DNA of 23,378 bases from CAYPXJ01 sp964414595 (GCA_964414595.1 CAYPXJ010000028.1:1-23378), one strand, 5' to 3'; shown: positions 13,665-22,119, numbered from the stretch's first letter. The notes: generated by a model not told the origin, from the letters alone. Numbers and translations: made by a program.

Positions 13665-15086
13665 ATGGAACGGGCCATACCTATTTATAATGATGAGCTT
13701 ATAAAACGTTTTACGGTCGCCGCCATTTTTTGGGGTGTCGTGGGCATGGCAGCAGGGTTGTTTATCGCGCTGCAAATGGCCTTTCCGTCATTAAACATCG
13801 AGCCGTATCTAAATTTTGGGCGCTTGCGTCCGCTGCATACGTCGGCAGTAATTTTTGCCTTCGGCGGCAACGTGCTTTTTGCGACGAGCTACTTTGTTGT
13901 GCAAAGAACCTGCCGTACCAGACTTTGGAATGACCGTCTGGCGAATTTCACTTTCTGGGGTTACCAGTTTTTTATTGTGATGGCTGCCTTAGGTTATGTG
14001 CTTGGCGTAACGCAAGGTAAGGAATACGCCGAGCCAGAATGGTATGCGGATTTATGGCTCACGTTCGTTTGGGTGGCGTATCTTCTTATTTTCCTGATGA
14101 CTCTAAAAAACCGGCAGGAGCCGCATATATATGTGGCGAACTGGTTTTATCTGGCTTTTATCGTAACGGTGGCCGTGCTGCATTTGGTAAATGGTGTAAC
14201 TATTCCCATCTCGGTGACGCAGGCGAAAAGTTACCCGTTGTGGGGTGGCGTGCAAGCCGCTCTGATTCAGTGGTGGTATGGGCATAACGCGGTTGGATTT
14301 TTCCTGACCGCCGGCTTTCTGGGGATTATGTATTATTTTATTCCCAAACGTGCAGGCCGCCCGGTTTATTCCTACCGTCTTTCGATTCTGCATTTTTGGT
14401 CGCTTATATTTATATATATATGGGCGGGGCCTCACCACTTGCATTACACCGCGCTGCCAGATTGGGCGCAAACACTTGGTATGACCTTTTCCATTATGCT
14501 TTGGATGCCAAGCTGGGGCGGTATGATCAATGGAATCATGACGCTATCCGGTGCTTGGAATAAATTGCGCGAAGATCCCGTATTACGTTTCATGATTATC
14601 GCATTGGCTTTTTACGGCATGAGCACGTTTGAAGGGCCGCTGATGTCGATTAAAGCGGTTAACTCTCTTTCCCATTACACGGATTGGACAATCGGTCACG
14701 TGCATTCCGGCGCGTTGGGATGGGTTGCATTTATTAGCTTTGGTGCGATTTATCATCTGGTGCCCGTGCTTTGGAAACGTGACAGTCTTTATTCGCTGCG
14801 GCTGGTGAATATTCATTTGTGGATCGGCACCATCGGCATTGTGCTCTACATCACTTCGATGTGGGTGGCGGGCATTATGCAAGGATTGATGTGGCGCGCC
14901 TATGATGAGATGGGTTTCCTGGAATATTCCTTTGTGGAAACGGTGGAGGCGATGCACCCGATGTATATGATTCGGGCGCTGGGCGGTCTGCTTTATCTCA
15001 TCGGTGTTCTTATCATGGTCTATAATTGCTGGAAGACCATCTACGCTAAAAAAGAATCCGTAAAAAAAGAGGTGGCCTATGCTTGA
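13665..15086 (+). CDS. ccoN: Cytochrome cbb3 oxidase subunit I (catalytic, haem-copper)
   Basis: A 473-residue, twelve-helix catalytic subunit that reduces oxygen to water with high affinity. All metal ligands are visible: His58 and His347 for low-spin haem b, His345 for haem b3, His207, His257 and His258 for CuB, and Tyr251 in IYIWAGPHH, the tyrosine that cross-links to a CuB histidine in this family. Except for His58, these numbers agree with those I recall for the Pseudomonas stutzeri enzyme. AGG before the ATG serves as ribosome binding site. The gene begins one base after the SafE-like gene and its end overlaps ccoO by 8 bases. Placement behind an FNR box implies induction when oxygen is low. 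Confidence 0.97.
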   Translation: MERAIPIYNDELIKRFTVAAIFWGVVGMAAGLFIALQMAFPSLNIEPYLNFGRLRPLHTSAVIFAFGGNVLFATSYFVVQRTCRTRLWNDRLANFTFWGYQFFIVMAALGYVLGVTQGKEYAEPEWYADLWLTFVWVAYLLIFLMTLKNRQEPHIYVANWFYLAFIVTVAVLHLVNGVTIPISVTQAKSYPLWGGVQAALIQWWYGHNAVGFFLTAGFLGIMYYFIPKRAGRPVYSYRLSILHFWSLIFIYIWAGPHHLHYTALPDWAQTLGMTFSIMLWMPSWGGMINGIMTLSGAWNKLREDPVLRFMIIALAFYGMSTFEGPLMSIKAVNSLSHYTDWTIGHVHSGALGWVAFISFGAIYHLVPVLWKRDSLYSLRLVNIHLWIGTIGIVLYITSMWVAGIMQGLMWRAYDEMGFLEYSFVETVEAMHPMYMIRALGGLLYLIGVLIMVYNCWKTIYAKKESVKKEVAYA

Positions 15087-15801
15087 GTCGCATTCCAAGC
15101 TTGAGAAAAATTCCATTTGGTTGCTGATCGGCATTGTTATTGTCGTCGCGATTGGCGGCTTGATAGAAATTGTGCCGTTGTTTCGCATCGAAACCACGAT
15201 TGAGCCGGTGAAGGGCGTTCGTCCTTACACACCACTCGAGCTTGTGGGGCAGGATATTTATATTCGTGAAGGATGTAACACCTGTCACAGCCAGCAAATT
15301 CGACCATTGCGTGACGAGGTGGAGCGCTACGGTCATTATTCGTTGGCGGCGGAAAGTATGTATGATCATCCCTTTGTCTGGGGATCAAAACGTACGGGTC
15401 CGGATTTAGCGCGTGTCGGCGGGAAATATTCTGATGAATGGCATGTAGCGCATTTGGTGGAGCCGAGAGATTTGGTGCCGGGCTCGATTATGCCTTCCTA
15501 CGAATTCCTCAAGCATCGCGGTGCTAAACTTTATGGCATTGATGATAAAATGCAGGCGCTGCGTACAACGGGCGTGCCGTATACAGACGAAATGGTAAGC
15601 AAGGCTTATTACGATGGTATCAACCAGGCAAATCCGTCTGGTGAGGCGGAAGGTCTGGCATCCCGCTACAGCAAAGCAAATGTAAGAGATTTCGATGGCG
15701 ATCCACTTTTCATCTCTGAAATGGATGCGCTCGTTGCGTATCTGCAAGCTCTCGGCACGTTTGCGGAACTTAAAGATTACCAGCCTCGGGAGGCGGAATA
15801 A
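15079..15801 (+). CDS. ccoO: Cytochrome cbb3 oxidase subunit II (mono-haem cytochrome c)
   Basis: A 240-residue membrane-anchored cytochrome c that carries electrons within the oxidase. An N-terminal membrane helix (about residues 14-34) is followed by the haem c motif CNTCH (Cys66, Cys69, His70) in EGCNTCHSQQIRP and a probable axial methionine, Met138, in SIMPSYEF. Length is normal for alphaproteobacterial CcoO. It overlaps ccoN by 8 bases and ends in TAATG shared with the ccoQ start, so the genes are translationally coupled. Confidence 0.96.
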   Translation: MLESHSKLEKNSIWLLIGIVIVVAIGGLIEIVPLFRIETTIEPVKGVRPYTPLELVGQDIYIREGCNTCHSQQIRPLRDEVERYGHYSLAAESMYDHPFVWGSKRTGPDLARVGGKYSDEWHVAHLVEPRDLVPGSIMPSYEFLKHRGAKLYGIDDKMQALRTTGVPYTDEMVSKAYYDGINQANPSGEAEGLASRYSKANVRDFDGDPLFISEMDALVAYLQALGTFAELKDYQPREAE

Positions 15802-15956
15802 TGCAGTGGCTGGCTGAGCACGCACCGCTGATCGCGCTGTTATTCTTCTTTTTTGCCTTTCTAGGCATTGCTGGATCGGTGTTACGCCCTAGCCAGAAAG
15901 CGCAGATTGAAGACAAAGCTAATATTCCTTTGAAGGGAGATGGACGTGGAGAATAA
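15801..15956 (+). CDS. ccoQ: CcoQ, small cbb3 oxidase subunit
   Basis: A 51-residue, single-helix protein (MQWLAEHAPLIALLFFF...). A hydrophobic segment of about 18 residues is followed by the CcoQ-type tail SVLRPSQKAQIEDKANIPLK, with the characteristic A-x-IPL ending. CcoQ stabilises the oxidase or its interaction with CcoP. Its ATG overlaps the ccoO stop (TAATG), and its end overlaps ccoP, as expected for the N-O-Q-P order. Confidence 0.9.
   Translation: MQWLAEHAPLIALLFFFFAFLGIAGSVLRPSQKAQIEDKANIPLKGDGRGE
15933..15939 (+). promoter_or_regulatory. Ribosome binding site deciding the ccoP start
   Basis: AAGGGAG directly abuts the ATG at 15940, too close to serve it, but lies six bases before the in-frame GTG at 15946. 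This favours GTG as the true ccoP start codon. The site is inside the 3' end of ccoQ. Confidence 0.55.
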
Positions 15957-16788
15957 AGAAAAAGATCCGATTTCCGGCGTGGAAACGACGGGCCATGAAT
16001 GGGATGGACTGAAAGAACTGAATAACCCTGCACCGCGCTGGTGGCTTTGGGTATTTTTCCTGACTTGTATTTGGGCGTTTGGATATTGGGTTCTCTATCC
16101 GGCGTGGCCGACCCTTTCTGGCAATACGCAAGGCATGAAAGGTTGGACGCAATATAAAAAACTTTCTGCCGAACAAGCCGAGATTATCGAACGCCGCGGC
16201 GCTTTTTTAGAAAAAATTAGCAACAAATCTTTGCAGGAAATTCAGAACGATCCCGAGCTTTATGCGTTTGCAACGGCGGGCGGAAAAACCATGTTTAAGG
16301 AAAACTGCGCTGCTTGCCACGGCACAGGCGCAGAAGGGCGCGCAGGTTATCCAAACCTCAACGATGATGAATGGTTATGGGGTGGAACGCTAAATGATAT
16401 TTACCACACATTAAAAGTTGGGGTGCGCTCAACCCATGCGGATACCCGCCAGAGCATGATGCCGGCGTTTGGTAAGGATGGTATTTTAACGCAGGCGCAA
16501 ATTGCCGCCGTGGCCGATTTTGTTTTGGAAGGAAATAGCACAGAAGGCGCAGCTATTTTCAAAGATAATTGCGCTTCCTGTCATGGGGCAAATGCAAGCG
16601 GCAACCGTGAGTTTGGTGCGCCGAATCTTAAAGATGCCATCTGGCTGTATGGCCATGATAAGCAAGCCATCATGCGCCAAGTGAGTAATCCACGTCATGG
16701 CGTGATGCCAACGTGGGAACATCGTCTGCCGGATGAAGTCATTAAGCAGCTGGCGATTTATGTGCACTCGCTAGGCGGAGGCGAATGA
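15946..16788 (+). CDS. ccoP: Cytochrome cbb3 oxidase subunit III (di-haem cytochrome c)
   Basis: A 280-residue subunit that accepts electrons from soluble cytochrome c or the bc1 complex. The N-terminus has the alphaproteobacterial signature TTGHEWDGLKELNNPAPRWW followed by one membrane helix, then two cytochrome c domains with CAACH (Cys121) and CASCH (Cys209). Candidate axial methionines are in QSMMPAFG and GVMPTWEH. The GTG at 15946 is preferred to the ATG two codons earlier because of ribosome-site spacing. It overlaps ccoQ by 11 bases and ccoG by 4 (ATGA). Confidence 0.95.
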   Translation: MENKEKDPISGVETTGHEWDGLKELNNPAPRWWLWVFFLTCIWAFGYWVLYPAWPTLSGNTQGMKGWTQYKKLSAEQAEIIERRGAFLEKISNKSLQEIQNDPELYAFATAGGKTMFKENCAACHGTGAEGRAGYPNLNDDEWLWGGTLNDIYHTLKVGVRSTHADTRQSMMPAFGKDGILTQAQIAAVADFVLEGNSTEGAAIFKDNCASCHGANASGNREFGAPNLKDAIWLYGHDKQAIMRQVSNPRHGVMPTWEHRLPDEVIKQLAIYVHSLGGGE

Positions 16789-18182
16789 ACGAGCCGATCC
16801 AACTTTTCGCAAGCCAGAAAAAAATTTATCCGCGGCGTGTCTGGGGGCGTTATCGCAAGTTAAAGTGGGTGGCGATGGTGCTGCTGCTTGGTATTTATTA
16901 TCTCGCGCCGTGGATACGGTGGGACCGCGGGCCCCATGCGCCCAACCAAGCTATTCTCATTGATCTGGCACATACACGTGCCTATTTCTTTGGCATCGAA
17001 ATCTGGCCGCAGGAAGTTTATTACATTACCGGTCTTTTGATTTTAGCGGCGGTAGGGCTATTCTTTGCGACCAGCCTTTTGGGCCGTGTGTGGTGTGGCT
17101 ACGCATGCCCACAAACGGTATGGACGGATTTGTTTGTATGGGTGGAACGCATTGTACAAGGCGACCGCAACGCCCGGAAAAAATTGGATGAATCCCCTTG
17201 GACGTTTGAAAAAATCCGTAAGAAATCTCTTACGCATTTTATCTGGATTCTGATTGGGCTTTGCACGGGTGGTGCATGGGTTTTTTATTTTAACGACGCG
17301 CTTACGCTTGCTGATCAAATTGTGCATTTCGATGTGCCATGGAAAGTGGGCATGTGGATTGTGGGGCTTACCTTATCCACCTATGTCATGGCGGGTTTTG
17401 CGCGTGAACAGGTGTGCACGTACATGTGCCCCTATGCGCGTTTTCAGTCGGCCATGTTTGATAAAGATACGCTGATAATCGCCTACGATGAAAAACGCGG
17501 TGAGCCACGCGCACACCATAAAGCAGGCCAACCCTGGGAAGGCAGAGGCCACTGTATTGATTGCGATTCTTGTGTGGTGGTTTGCCCGATGGGTATTGAT
17601 ATTCGCAATGGTTTGCAAATGGAGTGCATCGCCTGTGGGTTATGTGTGGACGCATGTAACAACGTGATGGAGAAGGTTGGGCTTCCAGGTGGGCTTATTC
17701 GCTATGATACCGAGCGTGCGAGAGAAGAGGGGGCGAAAGCAAACTTCCGCCTGCTGCGCCCGCGTAGTTTGTGGTATGCGGGCATTATGGCGATTGTCGG
17801 TGGGGTTATGTTATATTCGCTCCTCACGCGCTCGCCCGTAGATTTAACGGTTATTCATGATCGCAACCCTCTTCTAGTTCGACTTTCAGATGGCAGCATT
17901 CGCAACGGCTATCAAATAGCCATTCTCAATAAAACGCATGAAGATAAAGCCTATAAGCTGATGCTTGAAGGGCTGGATGGCGCGCAAGTGAAAGTGATGA
18001 GTACGCATGAAATTTCGCCCGACGCGCTCTATGTGTTTGCAGATAGTGTGGTGCATTTTCGTGTGTTTTTAACGGCGGCAGTCAGCGAGGTGGCGCGCCA
18101 GGAAATTAGCTTTACCGTTACCGATCTTGAAACGGGTGCGGTTGCAAAAGACGAAACAGTTTTTATTCGTGAGGAAAAATGA
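16785..18182 (+). CDS. ccoG: CcoG (FixG/RdxA) copper-reducing iron-sulfur membrane protein
   Basis: A 465-residue polytopic membrane protein with two ferredoxin-type clusters: C257-x2-C260-x2-C263-x3-C267-P and C281-x2-C284-x2-C287-x3-C291. A further conserved pair is in GRVWCGYACPQTVW, and VCTYMCPYARFQ lies in a later membrane segment. The C-terminal third is a periplasmic Ig-like domain. CcoG is reported to reduce Cu(II) to Cu(I) for delivery towards the CcoI pump during cbb3 assembly. Length is typical. Start codon overlaps the ccoP stop by 4 bases, and its own stop overlaps ccoH in the same way. Confidence 0.95.
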   Translation: MNEPIQLFASQKKIYPRRVWGRYRKLKWVAMVLLLGIYYLAPWIRWDRGPHAPNQAILIDLAHTRAYFFGIEIWPQEVYYITGLLILAAVGLFFATSLLGRVWCGYACPQTVWTDLFVWVERIVQGDRNARKKLDESPWTFEKIRKKSLTHFIWILIGLCTGGAWVFYFNDALTLADQIVHFDVPWKVGMWIVGLTLSTYVMAGFAREQVCTYMCPYARFQSAMFDKDTLIIAYDEKRGEPRAHHKAGQPWEGRGHCIDCDSCVVVCPMGIDIRNGLQMECIACGLCVDACNNVMEKVGLPGGLIRYDTERAREEGAKANFRLLRPRSLWYAGIMAIVGGVMLYSLLTRSPVDLTVIHDRNPLLVRLSDGSIRNGYQIAILNKTHEDKAYKLMLEGLDGAQVKVMSTHEISPDALYVFADSVVHFRVFLTAAVSEVARQEISFTVTDLETGAVAKDETVFIREEK

Positions 18183-18661
18183 GCAAACGCAAAAGCGATA
18201 AATGGATACCCTGGTATTTTGTGATGTTCTTTGTGGGGCTTACCATACTGAATGGTATTATGGTGACGATTGCGGTGCGGAGCTATACAGGCACCGTTGT
18301 ATCGCACCCGTATGAGAAGGGTCTTAATTACAACAAAACTATCGCCGCGGCGGAAGCGCAGGAGGCGCGGGGCTGGAAAGGGGATATACGCCATGAAGGA
18401 AAGAAACTATATTTCACACTCGAAAACGAGTCAGGTCAGCCGGTTGCGCTAAAAGAAGTGAAAGCCAATTTTTTTCGCCCTACGCAACAAGGATATGATT
18501 TCAATCAGGTATTGAAGTTTGATACGGTAGGTAACTATAGTGCTGAAGTGAATTTTCCACTGCCAGGCTTATGGGAGGTGCAGATTTTTGCCTTAGCTGA
18601 GGATAATTCCGCAGAAGGTAAAACGTATCAGCAGTCCACACGGCTTGTGATTCATGAATGA
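18179..18661 (+). CDS. ccoH: CcoH/FixH, cbb3 oxidase assembly protein
   Basis: A 160-residue FixH-family protein with one N-terminal membrane helix (about 11-34) and a periplasmic beta-sandwich. The family pattern SHPYEKGLNYNKTIAAAEAQ just after the helix and GYDFNQVLKFD, GLWEVQIFA further on are clear. CcoH is needed for stable assembly of the cbb3 complex. It overlaps ccoG by 4 bases and ccoI by 8 bases. Confidence 0.93.
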   Translation: MSKRKSDKWIPWYFVMFFVGLTILNGIMVTIAVRSYTGTVVSHPYEKGLNYNKTIAAAEAQEARGWKGDIRHEGKKLYFTLENESGQPVALKEVKANFFRPTQQGYDFNQVLKFDTVGNYSAEVNFPLPGLWEVQIFALAEDNSAEGKTYQQSTRLVIHE

Positions 18662-20813
18662 AATTTCCGTATCCCATTTTGTTGTTCAAGAAGATAACGG
18701 CAGTAAAAGTGTAAACTTACTGGTGGAAGGGATGCATTGCCCCTCCTGCGTGGCGATTATTGAATCGGGGCTAAAAAAACAAAAACCCATCGTTTCTGCT
18801 CGGCTCAATCTAACAACGCGGCGTTTGAAAATTATATGGAAAGGCGCGGATACCCTTGGTAATAATTGGGTGAAGCTTATTCAAAGCATGGGATATAGCG
18901 CGTCGCCTTTCGATCCCAATACGTTGGAAACGCAAGAAAAGAAGGAAGAAAAATTTTTGCTGCGCTGCCTGGCCGTGGCGGGTTTTGCGAGCGGTAATTT
19001 GATGCTTTTTTCCATTCCGCTTTGGACAAGTAGCGGTGTGGAAATGGGTGCTGGAACACGCACCCTGTTTCATTGGGTTCAGGCGCTTATCGCCATCCCC
19101 GCGATCGCCTATTGCGGCTTACCTTTTTATCGCTCTGCCTGGCGCGCCTTAAAAGAATGGCACACCAACATGGATGTTCCCATCTCAGTCGCGGTCATTT
19201 TAGCAACCTTTATGAGCCTTTTTGAAACGGCAACCTATGGCCGACATTCCTATTTTGATTCCGCCGTGATGCTGCTTTTCTTCCTGCTTATCGGGCGCTA
19301 TCTGGATGCGCGTGCGCGCGGTAAAGCGCGGGGGGCGGCGCATGATTTGCTTAAAATGATGACAGGCTTTGCAACCGTCATCCATGCGAAGGGTAAGCGC
19401 GAGGTTATCCCACTTTCTGCCCTTCGCGAGGGGATGATGTTGTTGGTAGCAGCGGGCGAAAAAATAGGCGCAGATGGAACTATTTTAGAAGGCGTTTCCG
19501 AAGTGGATACAAGTTTAATAACCGGCGAAACCCTGCCGCAGAAAATTACCAAGGGCAGCACCGTTTTTGCCGGTATGATCAATATTTCTGCGCCGATACG
19601 TTTTCGTGTGACCAAGGCTGGCCAAAATTCGCTGCTCGCAGAAATTATTCGATTGATGGAGACGGCGGAACAATCGCAAGCACGCTATGTTACGATCGCG
19701 GATAAAATTTCTGGCTGGTACACGCCTGTTGTGCATGCGCTGGCGGCAGCCACTTTTCTAGGGTGGTTTTTTCTGGGACATGCCGAGTGGCAGGCCGCGC
19801 TGCTTATCGCTGCGACGGTGCTTATTATTACCTGCCCTTGTGCATTAGGCCTTGCGGTGCCGGTTGTGCAGGTGCTGGCCACAGGAAAGTTAATGCGCCA
19901 AGGCATTTTAGTTAAATCGGGCAGCGCGCTCGAACGCCTGGCGGAAATTACGCATGTGGCCTTTGATAAAACGGGAACGCTCACGCTGGGAACGCCTGAA
20001 CTTCAAGGAAAATACCCCGCCGAAATGATGAAGCTTGCTGGTGGACTCGCGATACAAAGTAAACATCCTTTATCACAGGCTATCAGCCGTGCCGTAAAGA
20101 CCACACCTTATAAACTCAAAGTAAAAGAGGTGCCCGGCAAAGGGCTTGAAAGCATAGTGAAGGGTAAGCGCATTCGTCTTGGGCGGCGGGATTGGTGCGG
20201 CGTCAAAGAATCAGATGACGATGGTATGCTTGAGCTATGGCTTCGTGTTGAAGGTAAAAAACCGCAACGCTTTGTTTTCGCCGATGCGTTACGTGAAGAT
20301 GCCATTTCTGTTGAAAAACGTTTACAGCAAGAGGGTTTGCAAACATGGTTACTTTCTGGCGACAGACAAGAAGCGGTAGAAGCGATTGCAACGCAGCTTG
20401 GTATAGTGCATGCCGAAGCGCATTTGACGCCCGTACAAAAATGTGAAGTTTTAGAAAGTATAAAAGCGACAGGCGCAAAATTACTGATGGTGGGCGATGG
20501 GCTTAACGATGCGCCGTCGCTTGCCTCGGCGCATGTTTCCATGTCGCCCGCCAGCGCAATGGATATTGCACAAAATGCCGCTGACGTTGTTTTTCATGGT
20601 AAGAAGCTCCATCCGGTGATCGCGACCTGGCAGATAGCTAAATTTTCGCAAAAGCTGGTAAAGCAAAACTTTCTGCTGGCTATTATTTATAATGTTGTGG
20701 CGATACCTTTGGCGGTAGCTGGCTATGTAACCCCACTCATTGCGGCGATTGCTATGTCCAGCTCTTCCTTAGTGGTAATTGGCAACGCGCTGCGGCTGAA
20801 CCTAAGAAGGTAA
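18654..20813 (+). CDS. ccoI: CcoI, P1B-type copper-transporting ATPase for cbb3 assembly
   Basis: A 719-residue P-type ATPase. In order: an N-terminal metal-binding domain with MHCPSC (Met27-Cys32); the actuator loop TGE (290-292); the transmembrane copper motif CPC (394-396) in TCPCALGLAVP; the phosphorylated Asp438 in DKTGTLT; His471-Pro472 of the ATP-binding domain; and the hinge GDGLNDA (614-620). It exports Cu(I) to the periplasm for the CuB centre of CcoN. It overlaps ccoH by 8 bases and is followed by ccoS after one base. The neighbourhood makes CcoI far more likely than a detoxifying CopA. Confidence 0.96.
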   Translation: MNEISVSHFVVQEDNGSKSVNLLVEGMHCPSCVAIIESGLKKQKPIVSARLNLTTRRLKIIWKGADTLGNNWVKLIQSMGYSASPFDPNTLETQEKKEEKFLLRCLAVAGFASGNLMLFSIPLWTSSGVEMGAGTRTLFHWVQALIAIPAIAYCGLPFYRSAWRALKEWHTNMDVPISVAVILATFMSLFETATYGRHSYFDSAVMLLFFLLIGRYLDARARGKARGAAHDLLKMMTGFATVIHAKGKREVIPLSALREGMMLLVAAGEKIGADGTILEGVSEVDTSLITGETLPQKITKGSTVFAGMINISAPIRFRVTKAGQNSLLAEIIRLMETAEQSQARYVTIADKISGWYTPVVHALAAATFLGWFFLGHAEWQAALLIAATVLIITCPCALGLAVPVVQVLATGKLMRQGILVKSGSALERLAEITHVAFDKTGTLTLGTPELQGKYPAEMMKLAGGLAIQSKHPLSQAISRAVKTTPYKLKVKEVPGKGLESIVKGKRIRLGRRDWCGVKESDDDGMLELWLRVEGKKPQRFVFADALREDAISVEKRLQQEGLQTWLLSGDRQEAVEAIATQLGIVHAEAHLTPVQKCEVLESIKATGAKLLMVGDGLNDAPSLASAHVSMSPASAMDIAQNAADVVFHGKKLHPVIATWQIAKFSQKLVKQNFLLAIIYNVVAIPLAVAGYVTPLIAAIAMSSSSLVVIGNALRLNLRR

Positions 20814-20814
20814 A

Positions 20815-20961
20815 ATGAGCGTTCTTTTGTATCTTATTCCTATCGCGTTAACCCTTGGCATGTTAGGCCTTATTGCTTTTTTTTGGGCGATGAAAAACGA
20901 TCAGTTTGATGATCTGGATGGCGCGGCTCACCGTATTTTGCACGAAGACGAAGAAGATTGA
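20815..20961 (+). CDS. ccoS: CcoS, small cbb3 maturation protein
   Basis: A 48-residue single-helix protein. Its first half is hydrophobic (LIPIALTLGMLGLIAFFWAM) and the tail NDQFDDLDGAAHRIL is the CcoS hallmark (Q-[YF]-DDLDG-x-A-x-RIL), ending in acidic residues. CcoS is required for insertion of cofactors into the oxidase. It begins one base after the ccoI stop, with AAGAAGG just upstream, and closes the operon. Its stop codon lies inside an FNR box. Confidence 0.93.
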   Translation: MSVLLYLIPIALTLGMLGLIAFFWAMKNDQFDDLDGAAHRILHEDEED

Positions 20962-20971
20962 TCTGGGTCAA
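20958..20971 (+). promoter_or_regulatory. FNR box overlapping the ccoS stop, upstream of ompW
   Basis: TTGAT-CTGG-GTCAA matches TTGAT-N4-ATCAA at nine of ten informative bases. It uses the TGA stop of ccoS as part of the left half-site. The centre at 20964.5 predicts a class II start near 21006, 24 bases before the ompW ATG. The -10 region there (TAGCGT, 20994-20999) is weak. ompW is an FNR target in E. coli, and its homologue oprG is induced without oxygen in Pseudomonas. Confidence 0.7.
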
Positions 20972-21029
20972 GGAATGGCTCCTCCAGCAGCGCTAGCGTA
21001 CCGCTGATACTAACAACCTGGAGCTTTAT

Positions 21030-21665
21030 ATGCGTTTCTTTTCGACACTCTTGACTGCTAGCGCAATAGCGTTAGTAGCAACTTCTTCACTCGCGGCAAA
21101 TAAGCCGCAAGCAGGCGACTGGATGGTGCGTCTCCGCGCGATTGATATTGTGCCTGATGAGAGCAGCACGATTACACCTATCGGTGGCAAGGCAGACTTC
21201 TCAAACGAAGTCGTGCCGGAACTCGATTTCAGCTATTTCATCAATTCCAATATTGCAGTGGAGCTCATTCTTGCAACTGCCAAGCATGATGCTAAGGCAA
21301 AAGGAACTTCGGTTTCAACCAGTGCGGTAGATGTAGGTTCTGCGTGGGTTTTACCACCAACACTTACTGTGCAATATCACTTTACCCAGTTTGAAACCTT
21401 CAAGCCTTATGTGGGCGCGGGTCTCAGCTATGTGATGTATTACAATGAAGATGCGGGTTCGCAGCAATCGCTTGAGGTAGATAGCGATATTGGTTACGCA
21501 CTGCAGGCCGGTGTAGATATCCCGATTGAAGGCAAGTGGGGCTGGAACGTGGATGTGAAAAAAATCTTCGTGGATGCAGATGCGAAATGGAACGGCGGCG
21601 GAATTAGAGGGAATATTGACCTCAATCCGTGGATTTTTGGTACCGGCGTAACGTACCGTTTCTAA
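21030..21665 (+). CDS. ompW: OmpW-family outer-membrane beta-barrel protein
   Basis: A 211-residue OmpW-type protein forming an eight-stranded barrel that gives small hydrophobic molecules a route through the outer membrane. Residues 1-22 form a signal peptide. Family blocks are GDWMVRLRAIDIVPDE, LDFSYFINSNIAVELI, LPPTLTVQYHF, FKPYVGAGLSYVMYY, GYALQAGVDIPI and WGWNVDVKKIF, and the chain ends in the barrel signature YRF with terminal phenylalanine. Length fits the family. GGAG at 21020-21023 supports the start. It lies 68 bases after ccoS on the same strand but behind its own FNR box. Confidence 0.9.
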   Translation: MRFFSTLLTASAIALVATSSLAANKPQAGDWMVRLRAIDIVPDESSTITPIGGKADFSNEVVPELDFSYFINSNIAVELILATAKHDAKAKGTSVSTSAVDVGSAWVLPPTLTVQYHFTQFETFKPYVGAGLSYVMYYNEDAGSQQSLEVDSDIGYALQAGVDIPIEGKWGWNVDVKKIFVDADAKWNGGGIRGNIDLNPWIFGTGVTYRF

Positions 21666-21780
21666 ATACATTATGGTTGCGGCAACTACTCCTCCTTTTC
21701 ATTGCATACCGCATAAGAAAAATGTGGATGCTAGTAATTGCACCAGCAATTGCCCCGGCTATTGCCATGGACCGGGAAAA

Positions 21781-22119
21781 ATGTGGGTGGTTGCCGCAGC
21801 CGAAGGCCGCATCGCGCTTTATGAGAAATTGGCACATGGCGGGGCTGATTTGATTCCTATTGGCCAGAGCATAACACCGCAGTCTTTAGAAGCGCTTGCG
21901 CAGTTTCTAAGGCAGGCCTATGCGCAAAAACAATATGAGCAGCTTCTTATTATTGGCAGCCCTAATGATGTATGTTGGGTGCAATCCTTACTGCCGGAAG
22001 AAGTGGCTGGATGTGTTGTGGCAGAAATTCGCTATACATTGCTGCCATCCTGGTTTCAGCATACGCCGCATATGCCAGAATTGACCCATGCACTGAACAA
22101 TGTGTTGGTAGCGCGCTAA
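21781..22119 (+). CDS. Host-attachment-like (baeRF-related) small protein
   Basis: A protein of 112 residues starting MWVVAAAEGRIALYEK, which resembles the Host_attach/baeRF group (proteins annotated as required for attachment to host cells). The second half shows the expected pattern, with ALAQFLRQAYAQKQYEQLLIIGSP followed by VVAEIRYTLLPSW. Function is not established for the family. The frame stays open to an ATG at 21673, adding 36 residues that contain five cysteines and three histidines; that start has no ribosome site, whereas GGGAAAA precedes 21781. It follows ompW after 115 bases and converges on the fnr-like gene, overlapping its end by 4 bases. Family call is moderate. Confidence 0.55.
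   Translation: MWVVAAAEGRIALYEKLAHGGADLIPIGQSITPQSLEALAQFLRQAYAQKQYEQLLIIGSPNDVCWVQSLLPEEVAGCVVAEIRYTLLPSWFQHTPHMPELTHALNNVLVAR

Noticed and set aside
14405..14421. TA-rich run (TATATATATAT) in ccoN as a phase-variation tract
   Set aside because: It is short and encodes the conserved IYIW residues of the active-site helix, which explains it.
16785..18182. CcoG-like protein as a NapH/nitrogenase-type ferredoxin
   Set aside because: Length, domain order and position between ccoP and ccoH fit CcoG/FixG/RdxA; no nap or nif genes are present.
18654..20813. P-type ATPase as a stand-alone CopA copper-resistance pump
   Set aside because: It overlaps ccoH and is followed at once by ccoS, the diagnostic context of CcoI.
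20877..20884. Run of eight T in ccoS (and similar runs at 2847-2854 in csgG and about 13076-13083 in the SafE-like gene) as slippage sites
   Set aside because: Each encodes Phe-Phe in a membrane or signal segment, and all three genes are intact.
20988..21006. CAGCG-N9-CGCTG hairpin as terminator of the cco operon
   Set aside because: Five-base stem without a T run, lying in the ompW promoter; not convincing as a terminator.
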